DNA of 64,000 nt from the NCBI RefSeq assembly GCF_050947875.1, contig NC_134568.1:215557648-215621647 (forward strand), written 5' to 3'. A program made the position numbers and the translations under genes. The notes beneath the pieces were generated by a model. It was not told where the DNA came from, did no database searches, and saw only the letters and a program-made list of their open reading frames with translations. This DNA comes from Dermacentor variabilis. Its lineage: Eukaryota; Arthropoda; Arachnida; Ixodida; Ixodidae. Shown here piece after piece: positions 43,651 to 54,923 of the stretch (positions are counted from its first letter, which is position 1; each line of letters begins with the position of its first letter).

Positions 43651-46242
43651 TTAACAGCAACAATTCACACTAAGGCGCTAATAAGGATTCTGGGCATGGA
43701 AGCACCACGATACAACGGTTGTCAGGCCGAAAGGTCACATAGGGTAGTTTGTTGAATGAGTAACTGCTTGACTTCTCCTTATACATCATGAGGGCATAGC
43801 TCGAACTCCTTAAACTTGTAAGCCTAGCTGACGACTGGGTCTTGCTATTCTCAGTGAACTCGGACTAGGGTTTGCGTTAAAGTTGCCCTCTCTCTCTCTC
43901 TCTTATGATCTGGCATCACCGTAACCACCTTGCCTTTTTCGCCCTTTCTTTAGTAATCCACATATGTAGGCGGTAATAATAGAATCTGGAGGTTGAGGTG
44001 AGACTTGGGGGTTCTCTTTTGTGGTTCTGAATTTCAGAAAAAAGTCGGGTGTTTTTTACGTGCGTGCGTGCACAACTCTGTACGTGTGATACGGCGGAGG
44101 TATGGTTGCAGGAGCTCTGCGACTGGCTGCGTGCTACTTACTCGTGCCTATATAATCGCTCAAACAAAGAATAGCTAGGTGGTTAGTTTTCATCACACTG
44201 ATATGCAAACTGATCAGGTGCGATAGTAATGGCTTACTGTTTGTGGCATATAACTTCTGATGTGTGCTCCAGAATGAGATTTTTTTTGAAGATGTTTGCG
44301 GCATGAAGAATAGCCTGCGTATCGTGGTTTTTTGTTTCAGTCTTCCCGTGTAGCTCAGGAGCTACGTCAATTTAAAAAAAAAAGAAAGATCAATTTATGC
44401 TATTTTTCTGTAATAGTTCACAGGTTATACAAACGAACATAAACGGGTTCAAACCGGTTTGTGGGTTTATTTTTTCGCTCCATAGTTTATTCGAAAGTGA
44501 ACCTTTTTTCGCTCAACCATAACGAAATACGGAACGAAAAAAAGTGTCAGTTCATCAATCTGGGCAACATTAGTAATGCAAATTTGGTTTCAGAATAGTT
44601 GACTGTTGAGGAATTCGTGCAGCAGCGCAGTAACATATGGACGGTGCTCTATTTGACGGGATTCAAGCTGAGAAGTGATGCTGTAGCTAGTTAAGGAGGA
44701 AAGAAGCGAGCGCTAACGACGTCATTTGGCGCCACCTGCTTCGCCTTCAGCGTTGCACAGCGTGCGTCTCTCTCTCGCTCTTCTTTTCCTCTCGCGTATC
44801 TATTACCTTCCTTGGCGATCGCGAATGTGCTTCCCGGTTCTCTTACTTTCGATTGCGCCGTGCTTGGTGAAGCGAACCTTTCTTTCACTTGGCCTGTGAC
44901 AAACGAGCTTGAGCGCTAGGTTCGGACAGAGTATGCATAATTGCCTTAATTTGCCAAAATTCGCGAGGAACATTGTATGGTACGGAGCTGGCGCTAATCA
45001 TACGTCGAATATCGCCTCTATCGAAAATCTGGGCGGTGGTTCGTCGAGCATTAAATTGGCTATTTCATCGATTACCTACATCCCAAGGCACTTAACGAAA
45101 CGCACACCGACGTCAAGGCACGATTCGTTCCGTATGCCGCAACGCAGTTAATTGGCAAAACTTTCAGCAGCTCAACAACCGCTATGCTCGAATAATTGAA
45201 CATACGATAGTAGAAGCGCGCCTGTTTATACGGCCTGGGAGACGCGTCGCGTGCAGTCGGTTTCAAGGAAAGGTCATCGCTTCGCTTTCCCCGACTGCAG
45301 AAGTGAGCAGAACGCTTCGTATGACGTGACTATCAAACTTTAGAGAGAAGAGGAAGAAGAAAAATAAATTCTGCTATTTCATTTTTTGAACCGAAGTAGG
45401 TTGCCGCAGTAGCGGCCGCCGCTGAGTGCCATAGGAACAGGTAAAGTAGAGGCAAATAGGTTAGCCATTATATGGCATTGGGATGTTTCTTATATCCATG
45501 TAATATGAGTACAGTTCGTCACATCTCGACAAGAGACGCGGAGCGAATTTCAGCGACAAACGTGGCCTGAAACCGTCTGCCCAGGCGACGGAACTGATGG
45601 TTTAAATGCTGGCCACAGTATCGAGGCCTTCTGAGGCCATAAGCGTCTCGCGTGACAAAACACGTGTATCGCAAAGAGCTAAAAACGGGCGTTCGGCGAC
45701 GAACGTGCCCTGCAACTCGGTTGTGCGAGAGCCCTTAGAGGAGTAAGTCCGAGTGCGAAAATAGGGGAAATTGCCAAAGAAGGCCTCATAGAGGGCATTT
45801 TGGTTTAAAGGAATGATGCGCTTGGCGAACGCTGGCAGTGGCGTTATACAGGAGTCGCATCTCGGTGATGCACTAGATGAGGGCGACAGAAGACCATCGG
45901 CGTTTGCGGAATAAACAATTTTTTATTGAATTCACAAAGTTCAAACAACCTAGAGCGCTCCGTTGAATTCTTTGCCGTCGATGCAGTCATATCGCTCCTG
46001 ATTAAGACATGAGCGCTTTTCACACACACTACTGAAGCATAACGTTTAGCCATGAGAAAGCTCACGTATGTAGGGTGCGTTAAGGATTCATGAAATATTT
46101 ACAAAACTTATTTGATGCATGAGCGAGGGGAGCATATATATGCTGGCGTATGCTGTCTGAAACAACGCCAATCCGAGGAAATGGCATGAGTGCGTCGGCA
46201 CTTGTGCCATCTGTCATTGCGCGACGTGTATCGTCGTTTTTT
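43651..46242. other. Unassigned sequence
   Basis: I recognise no gene. The part around 44440-44560 is rich in GAACGAAA/TTTTTTCGCTC-type words. The stretch 44690-44900 contains overlapping short frames only. Confidence 0.4.
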
Positions 46243-47980
46243 TAGAGCGCAGCTCTTTGGCGTCCGTTCCTGGGTTTCGCGTCGTCGTCGGCCTCGTAAC
46301 CAGCTCCGCCCCCCTTTCATCCCCCCAGCGCTAGCAGCGACCGACTGATACCGCTGGATGCCGCTGACGTCGCTAGAGAGTCAAGATAACGTGACTGCAT
46401 AGAACACCGTCGCCGCCATGCAGAAAGAGGAGGAAAGGGTCCCCCCCCCCCCTGTATCGGCGTCAGCGGCATCAGTCAGTCGCTGCTATCTCTTCCCTCC
46501 TCCCTTTATCGTGTTGTCAGCTTGCTGCGCGCGCTTCTGCCCCCATCGTTTGCCGCTGGGTGTACACGCCGCCCCCCTCCCCCCTCTTCCTGCGAGTCTC
46601 CGGTTGTCAAAGCGCCGGCTCGAACTTAATTCCTTTCTTCGCTCCTCCTCCAATGCAACCCCTGTGCGGTGGCAATCAGAGAGCCAGATCGGTGGCGGCG
46701 GATCTGTATATGTGCACCGCCCGAGCCGAAATTGCCGCTGCCGTTCGCCACTGCGAAATTATCTGCCAGTTCTTTCTGAGCCATGAGCGAGACGACCGAT
46801 GGAAGTCCTCCGTCTGCTGCTGCTGCTGCTGCTGCTAAACGAGCTGCCAGAGCAGAGGCCCAGCGCCGTCGCCGTCAGAATCCAGAGGTGCGTGCCGCCG
46901 AAGCAGAAGCTTACCTAGTGGAGTCTTTGTTAAGGGAATACGTGTGAAAAATAAAAAAAAAATTCTGTGATAGCGCATACATGTGTTGCTCGATTTCTTT
47001 GCCTCAATCTATCGAAAAGGTGAAACAGCTTATTTGCTGCGCTCAAATTTCGCATTAGGAAGTAACGTAATCGTCGGTAATTTTTTTTCGTTTTCATTTT
47101 TTTTTTCGTGGAGGTAACAGATGCCGCCATCATTCCGTTGCCGTTCCTGTGTGTGAACGTAAGTTTGGCCTTCATTTCTCGATTACGAGAACTATGACGC
47201 TACAACGCAAAGCTGTTCCAACCTCTTCTATTTCAATTCTGCGACCATCCCTCGAGGATTCGTCAAAAATTGTTCGGCCCAACCCCACTTCGCCTGTCCG
47301 TCACCAGGCGTCACGAAAACAGCAAAAACGTCCCATCTGATGCAATATGTGCACACTTATTATGCATGATAAGACCGAACGAAAGAAAAATTTACCGGCG
47401 ATTACGATACTCCCTAATGCCAAATTTGAGCGCAGCTGTATACGTGTTTTCATTTCGCGATATATTGGCTGGCGCGTACAATCTGTCTTGTGCGGCACAT
47501 TGCAAACAGAGAGACGTGTGGCGCGACTGCCTCGCTAGTCGGGAGATCGACAGAGGCGGCGCGTGGGTGACGCGTGGGCGCGATTCACAGCAGCCGCCGC
47601 AGACAGCCCTACCCTCACGCAGCGCTTTGTTTCCATACAGACGGCGCGTGCTACTCGGACCCCATCTCGTAGCCATCGTCACCACAAAGCACGCCTTGCG
47701 CGGCACTACGCTTTTCTTCTCTAGCTTTCGCATAACCTCCTCCCACACTGCTCTCGCCAGTCAAATATTATTAATAAAGATGTTTTACTCTCCTCCTCTG
47801 CTTTGGGCCTCATTTGTACTGCTACACTCTCCTCCTCCACTTTCCTCTTCGCGATCTCTTCGCTATCGCAGTCTTTCATCACCCGCTGCGCTGCGCGTTC
47901 GCTTTCATTCTTCGCTGTGTTCGTTTGCTCGGTTATGAGGGACAGCACCGCAGGAACGGGCGCCTAAGAGCTGCGCTTTA
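46243..47980. mobile_element. 1.74-kb element with terminal inverted repeats, family F
   Basis: The left end TAGAGCGCAGCTCTTTGGCG and the reverse complement of the right end, TAAAGCGCAGCTCTTAGGCG, match over about 30 bp, on to CCGTTCCTG. The element lacks a recognisable transposase, so it is non-autonomous. An inner inverted repeat (47034-47090 against 47387-47445, GCTGCGCTCAAATTT...) suggests a second small element or a fold-back core. Related pieces lie at 11490-11740 and 14700-15160. I see no clear target duplication and cannot name the superfamily. A (CTG)8 tract lies near 46815, and a C-run at 46441-46451. Confidence 0.65.
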
Positions 47981-48039
47981 GAAATAATTATTTATGATTT
48001 GATGCCTTTTTCGTCATTAGCCTTCTGCTAGTGGCCAAA

Positions 48040-48170
48040 GAGAGAAAGGGAGAGAGAGAGAAGGCATAAGGGAAAGGCAGGGAGGTTAACAAGGCCGAGC
48101 CCGGTAGGCTACCCCGCACTGGGGAAGGGGGAAGGGGACTGAAAGAGGTGAAGAAAGAAGTTCACAGTTT
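48040..48170 (-). repeat. R1-like element 3' end
   Basis: The minus strand reads CCCCAGTGCGGGGTAGCC, then GTTAACCTCCCTGCCTTTCC and a CT-rich tail, the same 3' end as in the R1-like fragments at 5700 and 49060. Confidence 0.65.
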
Positions 48171-48289
48171 TCACTGTTACGCACACAAGCGTTCATCGCT
48201 GAGTCTATCAGGGGCGGTCGTACAGGCTGGTGCATTTGGCATTTCGCCTTTTGCACGAGACACCTCGGAAATGGCTCATGTTTTGCAAC

Positions 48290-49125
48290 TCTAAGGCAGC
48301 ACTTCGGAGTCTGCATTTTGCCCTATACCAGAGGAATCATGAGCAGCTGGTTTATAAGAGAGGGCCACCATCAAACTATCGTTAAAGGGCATGAAATTAT
48401 ATTTCAGTGACTGCCTGGACATAGCAGCATTTCTGGTGATGACCTCGCCGACGAAGCGGCCTGGTCTGCCCATGTAGAAACCCGACCAGTTCCGATCCCC
48501 TTATACAGAATCGGCGCTGCAAAAAAGCTTCATTCCGTGGCTAAAGCTCTGACCGAGAAATATTGGTCTTCTCCCAACCTCCCAGTCTCAGCTTCATACA
48601 TTTGAGTCATACCGAAAGGTTCAAGTGCCATCAAAAGTTTCCCGCTTTGAGGCTACAGTGTTGTGCCGCCTCTGGCCCGCGGGAAGCATTGATAAGGGTC
48701 TGCTCCTTCAGGGCAGGAATGGGGGAACCGCCCATGTTGCGACTCTTGTGGAACTACAGAAACGATTTGAACATATTTTATGTCTCTGTCCCCAATACGA
48801 CGTCGAGCGTGAACTTCTCCGGATGGCATTGAACCAGCTGCACTGTAGACCATTTTCGGAAATGAAGATCCTTGGACCATGGCCGTACGCATCCATGGCA
48901 CAGAGAACCACGAAAGCGTTATTGCAGTGCCTCAAGTCTACAGGTCTTGGTGACCGCTCTTAAACTCTGTGCGTACCTTGAAATCTCCGCGAAACTGTGT
49001 TCTCTGCCTCTGTTTTCATCCACATATTTTTTTGCCCCAGTGCAAGGTAGCAAAATGGGCTTGCGTGTAGGTAACTTCTCTGCCTTTTCTCTCCTCTATT
49101 TCTCTCTCTATATATATATATAAAA
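48290..49125 (+). pseudogene. R1-like non-LTR retrotransposon, RNase H and 3' end
   Basis: A 5'-truncated copy. One frame gives the end of RNase H (KGHEIIFQ, a stop, then LPGHSSISGDDLADEAAW) followed by a linker with PLYRIGAAKK. After a frame change at about 48600 an intact run to 48963 gives VSRFEATVLCRLW and LQKRFEHILCLCPQYDVER. It ends MKILGPWPYASMAQRTTKAL and KSTGLGDRS, the standard R1-like C-terminus. The 3' UTR has AGTGCAAGGTAGC and GGTAACTTCTCTGCC and ends in a (CT)n(TA)n tail at about 49125. Confidence 0.75.
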
Positions 49126-51077
49126 CAAGTTCGCCAGCTCGATGTGCCCTTCCCTATTCCCAGAAGAACGGAAAGGCTTACATCCTAAATTATAGCTCCG
49201 CTTATCTACCTTCACCAGACTCATCTCGCCTCGCTGCTTGATTCGTCGAGTCGGAATTGCATGAACGTTGCCAACAGCGGCGACGCCGCGGCGCTGTGTG
49301 GCGATCATGCGACGGGACACGATCTCGACGACTGCTCCGATGAGAGGGCTTGGAGCGCCTGAGTGCGCTCGACGCGTAAGGTGAGCGGTTGAAAAGAAAC
49401 CACCCAATACAAGGCGCTTAGAAACGACCAGCCGAATACGCCATTGGAAAGCGCACCCCCGCTCGTGCACGTCGAGCTAATCCGGGAGGAAAGTAAAAAT
49501 GAAAAAGAATTAAACCACCCCACAAGCAGAGGCAACAAAGAAGTGTAAAGGCAAGAAAGAGAGAGTAAATATATGTAGTGGCAATGAGGCTAGCCACTGC
49601 ATAGACCACCTGGCTATGCTGCGTTGGTGTAAAGAGAAAAAAGTTAAATTATGGGGTTTCACTTGCTAAAACCACTTTCTGATTATGAGGCACGCCGTAG
49701 TGGAGGACTCTGGAAATTTCATCCACCTGGGGTTCTTTAACGTGCACCTAAATCTAAGTACACGGGTGTTTTCGCATTTCGCCCCCATCGAACTGCGGCC
49801 TCCATGCCCGGGATTCGATTCCACGACCTTCTGCTCAGCAGCCAAACACCATAGCCACTGAGCAACCACGGCGGGTGGCTGAAGAGAGTGTGGTTAGCCA
49901 GTGCATAGACAACCTGGTTATCCTGTGCCGGTATAAAATGGTGAGGATGACTAAAGAGTGAGCAGGCAAGAAATGATATAGTAAAAAAAGTTGAGTAGTG
50001 ATTCTACCTGGTGAAGGTAGCTGACCAGCGAAGCTGGTATGGTGGTATAAATTGTGTTAGTATAGAGTTTTGTTGGTATGTGACTATACAATAAGTATGT
50101 ATACGTAATTTATGCAAAATATAAAGTAATATCAGGTGCGCACTACGTCACGCATTACGTCATGCATACACAGAGCTAGCGTCTAAGGGCTTTTACGAGG
50201 CCGCTGTAATGACGCAGGTTTTGTTGACGCAGCTGCGACGGAGCGCCGTTTAGACGTTAAACCTTGACTCATTGCGGGCGACGATATGCGTTGACCGGGG
50301 CGCAGTCCACAGGAGTGCACGATACAAAATTTGTTTGTTTGTCATTTGCTATTGAGCATACTTCCTAGGTAATCAGCTGAATGAAACTTAAATGGACCAG
50401 AGTTTTATTCTAGTGGGAAAACTTCTGTGGAAGCCGATGTATTGACAGCAGACTGGAATTCCACAATATTTACAGCTTCACTGTGAACTACGCAATCATG
50501 AAAAGCAAATGATACTCAGCGTAATGTTAGAGTCGTCTTAGCGGCTAATGGCCATATAATTTGTTTCGGGATAGTTTCGATAAAACGAGAGTTACAGCCG
50601 CTTTCTATAACCATACTCCCTCCGTAGATGTCCATGTATTGACAGCAGACGGGAATTGTGTATGACTGTGTATTGAGCAGCGGTCAATTTCAGTGGGTAT
50701 GATTTTTTTCAAGATACCTACATTAGATTGAGAGCTACGGAGCATTGGCGAAAAAGTTGGCTTTGCCGCGAAGCGTTTTCTGTTCGCCACCAGGATTTCT
50801 CCGGAAGGGAGCGATAGACAGCTTCGCTGTAAAAGCAGGCATGTTACTCAATGAATGGGCCACCTGGCTATGTTGTGCTGGCGTAAAAGGGTTAAATTAA
50901 TTAAAGAGTGTGATAAACGAGATGGGAAGGCAGGGAGGTGAACCGGAAGATAAGCTGCTGGTTTGCTAGCGTACGCTGTGGGGGGAACAAACGAGCCACT
51001 TCATTCCGACATTCAGCACCATAAGTACAACGATGTTGAATAGGGTAGGCGAGAAGCCGCAGAATGCTCGACGAAGG
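49126..51077. other. Unassigned sequence with a thrice-repeated motif
   Basis: A motif like CACCTGGCTATGCTGCG, followed by TTGGTGTAAA, occurs near 49605, 49908 and 50860 with differences. The copies at 49605 and 49908 flank the Ruka-like SINE. The stretch 50930-51000 contains an inverted R1-like 3' end (GGCAGGGAGGTGAACCGG). A duplicated phrase GTATTGACAGCAGACNGG lies near 50440 and 50637. No gene is recognisable. Confidence 0.45.
49646..49875 (-). mobile_element. Ruka-like SINE, near full length
   Basis: Reverse orientation. The complement of the body (GGGGTTCTTTAACGTGCACC) and of the B-box region (GGGATTCGATTCC) is present, and it ends with CCACGGCGGG, the start of the SINE head. I could not define a clean target duplication. 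Confidence 0.85.
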
Positions 51078-51574
51078 TGTTAAGAACGGCCCGATGACTT
51101 CCAAGTTTTGCCAGCCAGGTGCGAGAGCGGCGTCGACTTTTCCTGGAAAGCCACCGCAACCCTCTAGCCACACGGCGTCACTAAGTCTACTGTGTGCAGG
51201 GAACAATACGCCGCGTCATCGACTCTCCGTCGCAGGATCCGAGATGAGTTCGACGAACCAGGCTTTGTGACGGAACACGCCACCACCGACCCGGTCTGCT
51301 GTGAGCGAGTTCCCGAGGGAACGTAGTTGGAGGCCCCGTCCCACGCAGCGTTCCTAACGTAAGCCCCGAGTTCTGCGAAGACCGTCTGACCTCGGTTGGG
51401 GACCGTGAACATGTGCGGAAGTGTGTGCGTGTAAGGCCTCCCGCAAAGAGGCGGCTCGTCTACGATGACTGGTCGAACGGTTCTCTCACTTAGGGATTGA
51501 GGGAGGACCGAGTGTTTATAAACCGCTGTTGTGCGGCTGCTCAGTGTACTTTCTCTCGCAGTCATGCTAGACTG
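51078..51574 (-). mobile_element. LTR copy 1 of an inverted pair (truncated)
   Basis: It starts TGTTAAGAACGGCC. Read in the same orientation as the 58108-58967 LTR, it corresponds to that LTR's right two thirds. It stops abruptly inside the repeated CAGTCTAGCATGACTG motif, where copy 2 begins. It includes the TTTATAAAC TATA-like stretch, which both copies share. Confidence 0.75.
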
Positions 51575-52384
51575 TGTAAGTATTGGGAGCTCAATCCCAC
51601 CGTTCGTAACCAGTTGTCAAGATTGGAGTCGGGCATGAATTAGAAGGTAGCTGGCCCATGCCGTCGTCCAACTTATCCACGCTGAGGACGTTGTTGAAGG
51701 GAAGGACTGCTTCTCACCGAGAACGAGGAATAGGGGTTTATTTAGAGTATCTACATGCAGTTCATCAGTCTAGCATGACTGCTAGAGAAAGTACATCAGT
51801 CTAACATGACTGCTTGAGAAAGTGCATCAGTGTAACAAGACTGCGAGAGAAAAGTACCTCAGTCTAACATGACTGCTTGAGAGAGCCCACTGAGCAGCTG
51901 CACAACAGCGGTTTATAAACACACGGTCCTCCTCCGATACCCAGGTGACGAAAATGGCCGCCCAGTCATCGTAAACAAGTCGCCTCTCTGCGGGACGGTT
52001 TACACACACACTCGCACACACACTTCCTTGCGCGAGGTTCACGGTCCGGAGCCGACGTGAGACGGACTTCGTAGAACTCGGGGCTTGTGTCATGAAAGGT
52101 GCATTTTATTCCCCGAGCTGACCCCTGCAGCGCGGCCGGGTGCCCATTGTCTTGCGTCTTGGACGGCACGTGGGAAGGAGCCTCGAACTACGTTCCCGCG
52201 AGCACTCCCCCGCTCGCCGCAGACCAGGGCGGTGGCGGCGGCTCAGTAACAATAGTTGGTCTGCCGAGCGCATTCAGTCACAACGGCGAGGAGGCTAGAG
52301 CGTAACGGTGGCGTTCCAAGAAAAGTTGCCGCCGCTGTCATAACTGGCTGGCTAACTTGCACCTCAGCTGGGCCTTTCTTAACA
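51575..52384 (+). mobile_element. LTR copy 2 of an inverted pair
   Basis: It runs from TGTAAGTATTGGGAGCTC to TTTCTTAACA and is homologous along its length to 58108-58967 on the plus strand. It contains four or so tandem copies of a 31-36 bp unit around CAGTCTAACATGACTGC (51764-51890). Its flanks do not show a duplication (GACTG against AGGCC). The outer ends of the pair, TGTTAAG at 51078 and CTTAACA at 52384, are perfect inverted complements. Confidence 0.75.
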
Positions 52385-52436
52385 AGGCCAAGATGATGAA
52401 AATTCAACGTGATGCAAGGAGAGACGAGACGGAATA

Positions 52437-52500
52437 AAGGAAGGAAGGAAGGAAGGAAGGAAGGAAGGAAGGAAGGAAGGAAGGAAGGAAGGAAGGAAGG
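52437..52500. repeat. (AAGG)16 tail of element D
   Basis: Sixteen perfect AAGG units directly abut the 3' end of the minus-strand element. Confidence 0.97.
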
Positions 52501-52505
52501 AAAAC

Positions 52506-52511
52506 TTTATT
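52506..52511 (-). promoter_or_regulatory. AATAAA signal at the 3' end of element D
   Basis: AATAAAGTTTTCC precedes the (TTCC)n tail, as in elements B and C. Confidence 0.6.
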
Positions 52512-52956
52512 TGGTCCGGCAAGTATTGATAAATAACCACTAAGCGGGCCGCTCTCACGTCGGGACCGGAAGGCCAAGCCTCACGGCCACGTCGTGAGCC
52601 TGCTGGACAGCCCAGAATTGTTCATCCAGGTCCGGGCTGCGAAGTGCAGCCTCCCACCTGGACGCATCCTTGATCGCCGAGTCTTCAATTCTTTCGCAAG
52701 ACCAGAGCACATGTTCGAGCGTGGCTAAAGCTCCACAATCTTGGCAATAAGGCTCTGTATACGTCTTCGGATAAAACATGTTGAGTCTCCGTGGGCAAGG
52801 ATAAGTACCAGTCTGTAGTAAGCGCAATGTAAGTGCCTGAGCCCTGTTTAGTTTAGGATGCGGCAAACTGTAAACCCTGCGATTAAGAAGGTAATACTTC
52901 GTGATTACATTGTATGTGGAAGGGGAGTCTCTGTTCTCGGGGAGTACCGCCACGCC

Positions 52957-54923
52957 CACGACCTACTGTATAAAGAGGGACCTGCGCATCCCGTGGTCGC
53001 CTACGGCAGCGTGCGGCCGAAGAAATACCACGTGATCATTGAGTAGGGATCAAGCGTGCCGGTAGAGGCCGCCAGTGCTCACCCTCACAGCAACGCCCGA
53101 AATGCTCCGGCCCTGCCTTTAGGAGTACGGCGATGACGCTAAAAATTCGCAGAGGAGCTGCAGTAAACTCGGCATTTCACATTATTGACAAGGTGCGGCT
53201 AGAAAAATCCACGTCGATACATGCGATACATGCCCCAGATATTTGGTATCTTCGCTGTGCAGTGCAATGAAATTTTAAACTACTTTGAGGGCGCGGCCGC
53301 GCGGCTGCTAGGATTGAAATAGTGTAATCCCTTAGAGCTTTTTTCCCCCCCTCATTGTCTGCTAACATGTTGGTTAGTGCTGTGGTGTCAATAAGGTCTG
53401 GTGCGCACTTTCCGGGCTAGCCGAGGTTTGAGCGCGCCCGCACTTCATTCTCCCGTAGGTTTCGCTAGTCCCGAGCCGGACGCAATGAACGCACTACGTA
53501 CCGCTCTGCAGGGCCCACGCGTTCCTTTGCTGCATTCGGCACGTTCACTGAAGTGACGTGCCGTTGAGAGCGCGGCAGAACGTGAGTGGTTTTAATTGCA
53601 GTGCATGCCATAATCGTAAAAATGTGCTGTTATTGACGTATTTATTTACGCCACTTTACCAAATGATAACGAAAGTCTAGCTTGAAAAATTCCAAGGGCG
53701 CTTTATTGTGCCATCACACAGATAGTCACTACACTTTAAGCACTTTTCTGGAGTTGGGCTTTTGAAACGAAAAGCTTCGCTACGTTAGTCGACACCACGC
53801 TTCGCGCGAGCCGGCGTATGTCGGAATTGGCTCCGTAAGCGTGTTCGGAGTCGGCGCAGGTGGCCACTGCCGCGCGCTATGCGTCGTCGTTTGACGTTCG
53901 CCGCAAGCGCGTGTTTATCGCGGAGGCCGACTGTATAACCGCTTGCCAGTGAACAGGCGTGCGCATTCAACATGGAAGGAAAAGAGAGTGACACTACCGA
54001 TACAGAGAGCTGTGTTTATGACTGTACAGAAATCGCAAGACAATGTGCCCAAGAACGATGAATAAAGAAGATTAATAATCCTGCATAACTTATGGTATAT
54101 ATCATTCATAAGTAATTTGCATCACTACACAAGGCAAACGTATGGCATAACCATAAGCTTACCAAAGCATATCCATAAGTGAAACCATAAGCATATTTAT
54201 AACCATAGGTTAAATCATAAAGCATAAGCTAAACCGTAAGCCATATCCATAACTTAAACCATAAGCATATCCATAAGTTAAACCGTAAGCATATCCATAG
54301 GCTAAATCATAAAGCATAACCATAAGCTAAACAGTAAGAATAATGATAGGCTAAATCATAAAGCATAACTATAAGCTAAACCATAAATAAGCATCACCGA
54401 ACCTTCTCGCTTCGAGATATCCAGGCTTAACCTTAGCTAAGCCCCAGCCATTTTTTTTTTTCAGGTTTCAACCATTGGTTTGTAATATCGGTCACGGGGA
54501 ACTCATGAAATAAGATTCCTCTTGATGCTCGGTCGCTTCACTTTCACAACGGTATGCAGAAGTAAACCATCGTGCATGAAGAAGCCGCAAACGCGAAAGC
54601 CGGCGCCCACGGGGCTGGGAATATCACAGTGTCATTGAAATAGAATCTGGCAATCAAGATCTAGCGACACCAACAGATCACCAAGCACTCAGCTAATCGA
54701 TTGTTTCGCGCGCGTGCGTTTACGTCCTTCTGTGCTCTCGCTGAAAATGCTTGCTGCCCGTGCGTGCGGCCGGCCACGGGGTTGGGGTTGGTGGGGATGA
54801 GCACTAGCGCCACTGTTCGCGGCGGCGGTTTGGAAAACTAAAGAAAGCCACACAAGCAAAAGCAAATCAGCGGCGCTGGCGCAGCGCCGCATGCGCAGGT
54901 CGCCCCTTATACAGTAGGTCGTG
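52957..54923. mobile_element. Non-autonomous DNA transposon, 1967 bp, 8-bp target duplication
   Basis: The left end CACGACCTACTGTATAA and the reverse complement of the right end are identical for 17 bp. They remain similar to about 33 bp (both reach GACCTGCGCAT). GCCACGCC lies on both sides (52949-52956 and 54924-54931), a perfect 8-bp target duplication. Eight base pairs fits the hAT or P superfamilies. The interior has no recognisable transposase. It holds a tandem array at 54130-54390 and otherwise unassigned sequence. Removing it restores the host element's reading frame, which fixes the borders exactly. Confidence 0.9.
54130..54390. repeat. Tandem array of a CCATAAGCTAAA-type unit
   Basis: Words such as CCATAAGCATATCCATAAG and TAAATCATAAAGCATAA recur about ten times with unit lengths near 22-30 bp. 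The array is A/T-rich and lies inside the inserted DNA transposon. Confidence 0.85.

Noticed and set aside
43651..46242. Exons of a host gene
   Set aside because: Several short frames exist, but none has a recognisable domain with matching splice signals, so no gene is claimed.
52858..53046. Plus-strand frame ending YGSVRPKKYHVIIE, which looks protein-like
   Set aside because: It straddles the border between element D and the inserted DNA transposon, including its terminal inverted repeat, so the reading is accidental.
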